From Longimicrobium sp. (lineage in GTDB: Bacteria; Gemmatimonadota; Gemmatimonadetes; Longimicrobiales; Longimicrobiaceae): a stretch of 9,860 nt of DNA. Under the pieces are notes generated by a model. That model did not search any database and had not been told where the DNA came from. It was given only the letters and a program-made list of their open reading frames with translations. Shown here in pieces: positions 1-6,880 of the stretch. Position 1 is the stretch's first letter; every line of letters starts with the position of its first letter. Location: NCBI GenBank assembly GCA_030446945.1, contig JAUJMI010000106.1, positions 1-9,860 of the forward strand, written 5' to 3'. Made by a program: the position numbers and the translations under genes.

Positions 1-49
1 GACCGGCACGCCCAACGTGCTCCTCTACAAGTACATCACCGCCTGGTAA
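1..49 (+). CDS. C-terminal end of a probable S8 (subtilisin-like) protease, partial
   Basis: Reading from base 2 gives 15 codons ending TGTPNVLLYKYITAW and then TAA at 47-49. The G-T/S-P-N-x-L-L-Y motif is typical of the last strand of the catalytic domain in proteinase K-like subtilases, so this is probably the tail of a second S8 protease. It lies in the same orientation as the complete S8 gene at 689. A strong hairpin starts 9 bases after the stop, which supports a genuine gene end. Only 15 residues are visible, so the family call rests on one short motif. Confidence 0.5.
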   Translation, partial: TGTPNVLLYKYITAW

Positions 50-57
50 GCGGGGAG

Positions 58-90
58 AGGCAGGGCCACGGCATGACCGTGGCCCTGCCT
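58..90 (+). terminator. Rho-independent-type terminator hairpin
   Basis: A perfect 14-bp inverted repeat (58-71 with 77-90) surrounds a 5-base loop, CATGA. It sits 9 bases after the stop of the upstream partial gene. The T-run is poor (TT only), as is common in very GC-rich genomes, so termination is inferred from stem strength and position. Confidence 0.75.
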
Positions 91-148
91 TCGATTGCGG
101 CTGCGTGACGTACGAGAGATGCGGCGTCGCGTACGCTGAGGCTCAGGC

Positions 149-173
149 AGGCCCGTTCCTCAGGAGCGGGCCT
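149..173. terminator. Second terminator-like hairpin
   Basis: AGGCCCGTTC-type arms pair between 149-160 and 162-173 with one G·T wobble; sterically this gives about 10 bp around a 5-base loop. It ends in CCTT followed by CATCGCTTC. It is the second hairpin within 100 bases of the same stop codon, so it could be a back-up terminator or the 3' end of a small transcript from 91-148. No gene is visible between the two hairpins. Confidence 0.4.
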
Positions 174-179
174 TCATCG

Positions 180-688
180 CTTCACGGCCGGGTAACGGTC
201 CGTTCCCTTCACGAGGATGCTCCCATGCGGGCAGGCCGCTGGTCCGGCTTTCCGCATTGCTGATGGCGGCGTGCTCTGAGCCGGTGAATCACGCGGACCG
301 CGTCGGCGAGCGAGATGCCACCAGTCGTGCCGCGTAAGAAGCCGCGGGAACGGCGCGACCGTCGGACATTGGTGACGAGGGGACCGCGAGCGAGATCGAG
401 CGGAGCTCACAGGCCGGTGCAAACGGTCCTATCTTGCACATGCGTTGCACAAATATGGTGAAAGGTGGCTTCCCCCGGGAACTGAGATGGAGTGTCGCCT
501 CTACGATCCAATCCGAGCTGCGTGCCTCGCAAGTCGTTGCGCGGGAAGGGATTGGCTTCTCTGCTGGCGACGCGCGCTTGCCCGGCGCGGCGCGGTATGC
601 ACCGGGCATGCCCGTTGCCCCATGGTGGTGCCGCCGGAGCGAAAATCGCCGGCCCTAGCCGAGGACTAACATCTCCACCGGAGGCAGC
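180..688. other. Intergenic region upstream of the S8 protease; no convincing gene
   Basis: About 500 bases without a recognisable gene. The short open frames here translate to low-complexity Arg/Pro/Ala-rich sequence with no domain. Visible elements: TTGCAC occurs twice exactly 11 bases apart (434-439 and 445-450), about one helical turn. A perfect 12-bp palindrome, CGGGCATGCCCG, lies at 603-614. A small bulged hairpin (633-653, AAA loop) lies just before the S8 gene. A ribosome-binding site GGAGG sits at 680-684. No -35/-10 pair with good spacing could be assigned, though TTGCAC at 434 or 445 is a -35-like hexamer. Confidence 0.5.
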
Positions 689-2287
<1,599 letters not shown>

Positions 2288-2311
2288 CGCTGCCGAAGCG
2301 AGCGCAACATA

Positions 2312-2342
2312 GGGCGGGGCGGCCAAAGTGGCCGCCCCGCCC
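2312..2342 (+). terminator. Terminator hairpin of the S8 protease gene
   Basis: A perfect 14-bp GC-rich inverted repeat (2312-2325 with 2329-2342) with loop AAG lies 24 bases after the TAG stop. It is followed by GTTCTTG, a weak T-rich tail. Confidence 0.8.
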
Positions 2343-2636
2343 GTTCTTGGGGGGAGCTTGGGCCGGGTCGCTGGTTGGCCGCTGATCTCCGCCCCCGGAA
2401 CAGCGAGCTCTGTGGATGGCCAGAAGGACCGCGGGCGGGCCCGGAGTGGCGCGGCGCGGCTCCTGAGTGTGACGTGGGTGTTGGTGGGCACCGATCCAAA
2501 TCGCGGCCCAGGACCAGGGGCGAGGCTACGAGGAATGGGCGGCTGAACACGCCGCCCCGGGCCGCGGAAAGTAGTGGAGGGGCCGATCGGGTAGACTGCC
2601 GGTTCGCACAGAGCCGCAGAGGGGACTGCAAGAGGA
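2343..2636. other. Intergenic region, no gene recognised
   Basis: Nearly 300 bases with no convincing coding signal on either strand. Minus-strand frames run open through here but read as low-complexity Pro/Arg/Ser sequence. A 7-bp hairpin (2537-2543 with 2551-2557, loop TGAACAC) is present. The stretch CACAGAGCCGCAGAG (about 2607-2621) followed by purine-rich DNA resembles intergenic repeats I recall from related GC-rich genomes. No second copy exists in this window, so that is unproven. Confidence 0.4.
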
Positions 2637-2670
2637 AAGGAGAGAACTGCCGGACGGCGGTTCTCTCCTT
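2637..2670. terminator. Strong bidirectional terminator-like hairpin
   Basis: Arms 2637-2652 and 2655-2670 pair over 16 bp with a single G·T wobble. The real loop is probably GCCGGACGGC-type or smaller. The arms begin AAGGAGAG and end CTCTCCTT. On the minus strand the hairpin is followed by TCCTCTTG, a usable pyrimidine tail, so it is the natural terminator for the minus-strand nucleotidyltransferase. The nucleotidyltransferase frame nevertheless reads through it without a stop. Confidence 0.65.
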
Positions 2671-2671
2671 C

Positions 2672-3238
2672 AACTCGTGGATAATCGGAGGCGGTCGGCC
2701 AGCGGCGCTTCCAGTCATCTGCCTCGGCGCAAGCGCTGATCGCGCGAAGCTGCTCCGGCAGCTCGGGACCCGATGCCGGGTACACTCCCGCGCGGATCAG
2801 GCGTGCCCGAGCGTCGTGCGTGAGCCAGGTGACGTACTGTTCTGCCGCCGCACCCAGGTCGCCTGCCGCACGAAGCTCTTCCGTCAGCCGGCGAGCACGG
2901 GCCGCGCGCTCGGCAGCTCCATCGGGCGAGGGAAGGGTGACGCGGTTCATCCACCGCTCAGCCAGACAGCTCCAGAAGCGCCGGCGTTCGTACACGAGAA
3001 CCCCGAACTGCACTGCCCAGCCGAGAAGGTCATGGCCCGCGGCCAGCTTGTCCTCTACCAGAGTCGCTGGATAGGCAATTACATCCACGTCGAGCGGCAA
3101 CGGTCGCGGCTTCGGGCGCTCGTCCGATGCGTGGACGACAAGGAAGTCCACGTCGTCGGATGCCTCGACCGCCCGGACCGCCGAGCCGATTGCCACTACC
3201 GCGAGCACGGCCGGGTTCGCGCAGGCGGTTTGGACCAT
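2672..3238 (-). CDS. Nucleotidyltransferase-fold (MNT-like) protein, 3' end unresolved, possibly frameshifted
   Basis: Read from ATG 3238, the first 165 or so residues look like a small nucleotidyltransferase. The Pol-beta-type motif has Gly18-Ser19, Arg22 and Asp29-x-Asp31 (IGSAVRA, DDVDFLVV), with a third acidic position at Asp50 or Asp52 (LDVDVIAY). A helical C-terminal part contains RARLIRAGVYPASGPELPEQL. Such domains transfer nucleotides to small molecules, RNA or proteins; the substrate here is unknown. The ends are doubtful. Coherent protein sequence continues 5' of ATG 3238 in frame (GEPREWTRR) but without a start codon. At the 3' end the frame has no stop until 2039, running through a terminator hairpin and into the antisense of the S8 gene. 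I therefore end it nominally before the hairpin. A frameshifted or decaying gene is likely, though an intact protein with a sequencing indel is equally possible. Confidence 0.6.
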
Positions 3239-3251
3239 GCGCCGGGTCCAC

Positions 3252-3356
3252 TCACGCGGCTCCCCTCGATGGCCATGCGCGAATCGCGTCGTCGAGCCGC
3301 TGCAGGGAGGCCTGCTGAGTCTCGTCAGCGCTTGCCGGGCGCACGTCCGGTCGCAT
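3252..3356 (-). CDS. Small overlapping frame upstream of the nucleotidyltransferase (34 aa), possibly its displaced N-terminus
   Basis: ATG 3356 opens a 34-residue frame containing ADETQQASLQRLDDAIRAW, an amphipathic, plausibly helical stretch, with about three quarters of its codons ending in G or C. It ends in TGA at 3252-3254, only 13 bases before ATG 3238. Around 3280 the protein-like character passes from this frame (LQRLDDAIR) to the nucleotidyltransferase frame (FAHGHRGEPREW). This suggests one original protein split by a single-base indel. It could instead be a translationally coupled leader peptide. There is no clear Shine-Dalgarno sequence. Confidence 0.35.
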   Translation of the reverse strand: MRPDVRPASADETQQASLQRLDDAIRAWPSRGAA

Positions 3357-3468
3357 CTGTGTCGCCGTCGTGGGGGTCGTTGTCCGGGGCCAGCAGGTGA
3401 CCCACGGCGGACACGTAGCCTTCAAGTTGCGCGAGCAGGTCGTCCGAGTCTATAGGGGGGATCGACAC
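3325..3468 (-). CDS. Small uncharacterised acidic protein (47 aa)
   Basis: A GTG-initiated frame reads MSIPPIDSDDLLAQLEGYV, a predicted helix (SAVGHLLAP), and then a polar Asp-rich tail ending APGKR. About 79% of its codons end in G or C, matching real genes here. Its 3' end overlaps the next small frame by 32 bases, an arrangement that fits translational coupling. I do not recognise the family. There is no good ribosome-binding site before GTG. The frame stays open upstream for about 25 more codons without a standard start, so the N-terminus may be truncated or the call may be wrong. Confidence 0.4.
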   Translation of the reverse strand: MSIPPIDSDDLLAQLEGYVSAVGHLLAPDNDPHDGDTDATGRAPGKR

Positions 3469-3533
3469 ATCCCCATACCCGGTCGCACGGTGCTTGATCG
3501 CTCCTGACCCGGGGCGTTCGCGAATCGCTGTTG

Positions 3534-3563
3534 TTGACTTTCGACACTACTCGCGTGCATACT
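3534..3563 (+). promoter_or_regulatory. Probable sigma-70-type promoter of the padR-ADOP operon
   Basis: The -35-like TTGACT (3534-3539) and -10-like CATACT (3558-3563) are separated by 18 bases. This predicts a transcription start near 3570 and a 5' leader of about 30 bases before the TTG start at 3602. The -10 matches the consensus at 4 of 6 positions. The position directly before the PadR gene and the overlapping inverted repeat strengthen the call. Confidence 0.55.
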
Positions 3564-3584
3564 GGTGTCGGCAACCGACACCAG
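3562..3584. promoter_or_regulatory. Perfect inverted repeat over the -10 element and start site; candidate PadR operator
   Basis: CTGGTGTCGG (3562-3571) and CCGACACCAG (3575-3584) are exact reverse complements around a CAA spacer. The palindrome overlaps the end of the -10 hexamer and the expected transcription start, the classic place for a repressor site. PadR proteins are dimeric winged-helix repressors that usually bind inverted repeats and often control their own operon, so autoregulation is the simplest reading. It could alternatively act as a hairpin in the 5' leader. Binding is inferred. Confidence 0.6.
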
Positions 3585-3601
3585 ACTCCCCGGAGCTCTC
3601 A

Positions 3602-3952
3602 TTGACCCCCAAATCGAACCCCTCGCCATCGGCGAACGACGTGCTGCGCGGCACGCTGGACCTGCTGATCCTGAAGGCGCTCTCGCTGGAGCCGATGCAC
3701 GGCTGGGCGGTGGCGCAGCGGCTGGAGCAGCTGTCGCGCGACGCGCTGCACGTGGGGCAGGGCTCGCTTTACCCCGCCCTCCAGCGGCTGGAGGAGAAGG
3801 GGTGGATCGACAGCGAGTGGAAGGCGACCGAGCAGAACCGCCGCGCCAGGTACTACGCGCTCACCCCCGCCGGCCGCCGCGCCCTGGGTGACGAGACGGA
3901 GAGCTGGCGGCGGTACGCCGAGATGGTCGACGTCATCCTCCGAACCATCTGA
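3602..3952 (+). CDS. PadR-family transcriptional regulator
   Basis: A 116-residue winged-helix repressor of the PadR family (the type found next to ADOP permeases). Residues 14-45 hold the first helices (LRGTLDLLILKALSLEPMHGW, AVAQRLEQL). Residues 53-69 form the recognition region (GQGSLYPALQRLEEKGW), and residues 81-95 the wing (RARYYALTPAGRRAL). A short C-terminal helix (about 100-116) would provide dimerisation, as in short PadR subfamily members. The TTG start is chosen because GGAG lies at 3592-3595, 6 bases upstream, and because the longer upstream frame would run through the promoter and inverted repeat. It is co-transcribed with the permease that starts 16 bases after its stop. The inducing ligand is unknown. 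Confidence 0.92.
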   Translation: MTPKSNPSPSANDVLRGTLDLLILKALSLEPMHGWAVAQRLEQLSRDALHVGQGSLYPALQRLEEKGWIDSEWKATEQNRRARYYALTPAGRRALGDETESWRRYAEMVDVILRTI

Positions 3953-3968
3953 CGCAGAGGCGATCCCC

Positions 3969-6689
3969 ATGGCCTGGACGAAGCGCTGGAGAAAGCGCGT
4001 CCGCGCGCTGATGCGCAGGGACGACGTGGAGCGCGAGCTGGACGAGGAGCTCGCGTTCCACCTGGAGATGGAGACGGAGATGAACGTGCGCGCCGGGATG
4101 ACGCCCGCCGAGGCGCGCCGGCGGGCCGTCCTGGAGTTCGGGGGGGTGGAGAAGCACAAGGAGGAGGTGCGGGACGCGCGCTGGCTGGGCGGGCTGAACG
4201 GGCTCTCGCTGGACGCGCGGCTGGGCGCTCGGATGTTGGTGAAGCACCCGGGGCTCACGCTGGTCGGCGGGCTGGGGATGGCGGTGGCGATCGCCATCGC
4301 GGCGATCTTCGACGCGAGCATGGGGGCCGCGAACTCGCCGATCCCGGTCGAGGGGGGCCACCGCATCGTCGCGCTCGAGGTGTGGGACGCGAGGATCAAC
4401 AACCAGGAAGGACAGTTCCTCTACGACTTCGGCAGGTGGCGGGAGGAGGTGCGCACGGTCGAAAACCTGGGCGCGTTCCGCACCTTCACCCGCAACCTGA
4501 TCGTCGACGGCGGGTCCACCGAGCCGGTGCTCGTGGCCGAGATGTCGGCGTCCGGCTTCGGCATCATGGGCGTTCCGCCGCTCCTGGGGCGCCCGCTGGT
4601 GGCGGCGGACGAGGCGGAGGGCGGCCCGCGGGTGGCCGTCCTGGGCTACGATACCTGGCAGTCGCGGTTCGGGGGCGACCGGGGCGTCGTGGGGCGCGAG
4701 GTCCGGCTGGGCAAGGCGGTGCACACGGTGGTCGGCGTGATGCCGCCGGGGTTCGAGTTCCCCCTCAACCAGCACGTCTGGGTGCCGCTGCGGCTGGACC
4801 CGGGCGGCTACGCGCCGCGTACGGGTCCCGCGATCGAGGCGTTCGGGCTGCTCGCGCCGGGGGTGTCGATGGCGGAGGCGCAGGCGGAGGTCGCGACCAT
4901 CGGGAACCGCATCGCCGCCGCGTTTCCGGACACGCACGGGCACCTGCGCCCGCGCGTCAGCCAGTACGGGCCGCACCTGATGGACGGCTTCGAGGGATGG
5001 GAGATCCCCTTCATGCGAGGAATGATCACCCTCCTCCTGCTGGTGATCGCCGTCAACGTGTCGGTTCTGGTCTTCGCGCGCACGGCCACGCGCGCGGGGG
5101 AGATCACGGTGCGCAGCGCCCTGGGCGCGAGCCGCCGGCGTATCGTCACGCAGTTCTTTGCCGAGGGGCTGGTGCTGTCCGCCGTTTCCGCGGTGGTGGG
5201 GCTGACCATCGCGGCGCTCGTGCTGCGGCAGCTGGAGGCGATCATGGACCGGGCGCTCGCCCCCATGGGCGGACTCCCGTTCTGGCTCGACTTCCACCTC
5301 TCGGCCCGCGCCGTCCTCTTCGCCGTGGCCATGGCGGCGCTCGCAGCCGTGATCGTGGGGATCGTTCCGGCGCTGCGGGCGACGGGGACGCGGCTGGAGT
5401 CGGCCCTGCGCGCGCTCGGCGGGTCCGCGGGGATGGCGCTGGGGCGCACCTGGTCGGTCCTCATCGTGGCGCAGGTCGCGTTCACGGTGGCCATCATCCC
5501 CGCCACGGTGTTCTACGCGGCGGACTTCGGGCGGTACGGGATGGTGGACCCCGGCCTCCCCGCGGGGGAGTACCTCACGGCGTCGCTGGTGATGGACCGC
5601 GAGCCGCGTGGGCAGGACGTCCCCGATCCCGAGGCTGTCCGCAAGGCGTTCGAGGCGCGCTACGCCGCCAACGTGGCCGAGCTGGGGCGGCGCCTGGAGT
5701 CGGAGCCCGGGGTGATGGGCGCCACGCTGGCGCTGACGCTCCCGGGCAAGGAGCCCAACCTCCACTTCACGGTGGAGGGCGTGGACGCGCCGCAGACGGG
5801 CCGGGGATTTGAGGTCAACTACAACCGGGTGGATACGCGCTACTTCGGCACCTTTGGGCTCCGCGCGCTCTCGGGCAGGATCTTCGAGGCGGGGGACCTG
5901 AGCCCCGCGGCGTCGCCCGTGGTCGTGAACCGCGCCTTCGTGCGCGACGTGCTGGATGGCAGGGACGCGCTGGGGCGGCGCATCCGCTTCGCCGCGGGCT
6001 ACCGCGAAGGCGGGGTGGTGCGCGTGCCGGACGGAATCGAGGCGGACCGCTGGTACGAGATCGTCGGCGTCGTGGGCGACCTTCCCAGGCGCGCGATCGA
6101 GCCGAGCGAGCCTCTGGCGCAGGTGTACCGCCCGCTCGACCCCAGGGCCGCGTACCCGCTGAACCTGACGATCCACACGCGCGGACCGGCGATGGAGTTC
6201 GCGCCACGGCTGACGGAGCTCGCCATCGACGTGGATCCGGCGCTCCAGAGCCGCGACATCCAATCGCTGGCGACGGTCATCCGCCGGTTTCAGGGCGGGA
6301 TGCGAATGGGCGCGCTCGGACTCGGGCTGCTGACGGGGAGCGTGCTCCTTCTCTCCGCCGCCGGGATCTACGCGCTGATGTCGTTCACCGTCACCCAGCG
6401 GCGGCGCGAGATCGGGGTGCGCGCGGCGCTGGGGGCGCACCCGCGGCGCATCCTGGCGGCGATCTTCTCGCGCGCGGCGCGCCAGCTGGGGATCGGCGCG
6501 GCGATCGGGCTGGCGATGGCGATCGGGTTGAACCACCTGTCGCGGGGTGAGACGACGGGCGGCCACGCGCGGGTCGTCATCCCGGCGGTCGTCGCCATCA
6601 TCCTGGTGGTGGGATTGCTGGCGAGTTGGGGCCCCGCGCGGCGCGGGCTGCGCATCCAGCCGATGGAGGCGCTGAAGGGGGACGTGTAA
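3969..6689 (+). CDS. ADOP-family permease (duplicated MacB/FtsX-like, orphan ABC permease)
   Basis: A 906-residue inner-membrane protein. Residues 14-75 form the cytoplasmic prefix typical of ADOPs (ERELDEELAFHLEME, GMTPAEARRRAVLEFGG). About eight membrane segments are visible: 95-117, 350-371, 398-420, 447-470, 493-518, 780-805, 838-855 and 868-888. Two extracytoplasmic MacB-like domains (about 120-345 and 520-775) alternate with two FtsX domains (ITVRSALGASRRRIV; REIGVRAALGAHPRRIL). MacB permeases normally work with an ABC ATPase in mechanotransmission or export, but none is encoded nearby, as is usual for this family; the actual function is unknown. ATG 3969 is preferred over an earlier in-frame ATG at 3888 because AGAGG (3956-3960) is well spaced and the earlier start would overlap PadR. 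It belongs to an operon with PadR. Its first TM region lacks the usual GANTAIFSVVNAVLL signature, so it is a divergent member. Confidence 0.9.
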   Translation: MAWTKRWRKRVRALMRRDDVERELDEELAFHLEMETEMNVRAGMTPAEARRRAVLEFGGVEKHKEEVRDARWLGGLNGLSLDARLGARMLVKHPGLTLVGGLGMAVAIAIAAIFDASMGAANSPIPVEGGHRIVALEVWDARINNQEGQFLYDFGRWREEVRTVENLGAFRTFTRNLIVDGGSTEPVLVAEMSASGFGIMGVPPLLGRPLVAADEAEGGPRVAVLGYDTWQSRFGGDRGVVGREVRLGKAVHTVVGVMPPGFEFPLNQHVWVPLRLDPGGYAPRTGPAIEAFGLLAPGVSMAEAQAEVATIGNRIAAAFPDTHGHLRPRVSQYGPHLMDGFEGWEIPFMRGMITLLLLVIAVNVSVLVFARTATRAGEITVRSALGASRRRIVTQFFAEGLVLSAVSAVVGLTIAALVLRQLEAIMDRALAPMGGLPFWLDFHLSARAVLFAVAMAALAAVIVGIVPALRATGTRLESALRALGGSAGMALGRTWSVLIVAQVAFTVAIIPATVFYAADFGRYGMVDPGLPAGEYLTASLVMDREPRGQDVPDPEAVRKAFEARYAANVAELGRRLESEPGVMGATLALTLPGKEPNLHFTVEGVDAPQTGRGFEVNYNRVDTRYFGTFGLRALSGRIFEAGDLSPAASPVVVNRAFVRDVLDGRDALGRRIRFAAGYREGGVVRVPDGIEADRWYEIVGVVGDLPRRAIEPSEPLAQVYRPLDPRAAYPLNLTIHTRGPAMEFAPRLTELAIDVDPALQSRDIQSLATVIRRFQGGMRMGALGLGLLTGSVLLLSAAGIYALMSFTVTQRRREIGVRAALGAHPRRILAAIFSRAARQLGIGAAIGLAMAIGLNHLSRGETTGGHARVVIPAVVAIILVVGLLASWGPARRGLRIQPMEALKGDV

Positions 6690-6713
6690 GGGGCCCTCAC
6701 CCCGCCCTCACCC

Positions 6714-6761
6714 GGCAGCTTACAGCTGCCACCCTCTCCCACAAACAGCCGTGGGAGAGGG
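6714..6761. terminator. Tandem hairpins after the ADOP permease
   Basis: A 7-bp hairpin (6714-6720 with 6724-6730, loop TAC) is followed at once by an 11-bp perfect stem (6732-6742 with 6751-6761, loop AAACAGCC, arms CCCTCTCCCAC / GTGGGAGAGGG). The pair begins 25 bases after the permease stop in a convergent intergenic space. There is no long T-run. The CCCTCTCCCAC...GTGGGAGAGGG form resembles a mobile-looking intergenic hairpin unit common in some GC-rich genomes, but only one copy is present here. Confidence 0.55.
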
Positions 6762-6826
6762 GACTTTCGGTCGTTGCGGCGGGCGACGGTGCGGGGGAGG
6801 GCGGTGCGGGGGGCTGGGCAGAACAG

Positions 6827-6862
6827 AAGGGAGACCCGGGGCGATCTCCGTGTCTCCCTTTC
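6827..6862 (-). terminator. Terminator hairpin of the L,D-transpeptidase gene (bidirectional)
   Basis: A 9-bp stem (6827-6835 with 6852-6860) continues after one C/T mismatch into a 5-bp inner stem (6837-6841 with 6846-6850, one G·T) with a CGAT loop. It lies about 20 bases beyond the minus-strand stop at 6881. On the minus strand it is followed by CTGTTCTG, and on the plus strand by TCTATTC, so it could stop transcripts from both sides. Confidence 0.6.
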
Positions 6863-6880
6863 TATTCGTCTTGCGGGACG

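Noticed and set aside
289..609. A 106-codon minus-strand frame in the region upstream of the S8 gene.
   Set aside because: No domain, no ribosome-binding site, low-complexity composition; overlapping frames on the plus strand are equally open.
2598..2625. A GGTTCGCAC stretch resembling a tRNA T-loop.
   Set aside because: No acceptor stem, D-arm or anticodon arm can be drawn around it.
2375..3400. A 341-codon plus-strand frame opposite the nucleotidyltransferase.
   Set aside because: The minus strand shows the GS...DxD nucleotidyltransferase motif; the plus-strand product has no domain and crosses the terminator hairpin.
3888..3968. An in-frame upstream ATG extending the ADOP permease by 27 residues.
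   Set aside because: It overlaps the PadR gene, the added residues are Ser/Arg-rich filler, and the ATG at 3969 has a well-spaced AGAGG and matches the usual ADOP N-terminus.
3933..6566. An 877-codon open frame antisense to the first ADOP permease.
   Set aside because: It mirrors the permease in a GC-rich genome where antisense stops are rare. The translation is Arg/His/Pro-rich with no domain or membrane segment, and the sense frame is a clear protein.
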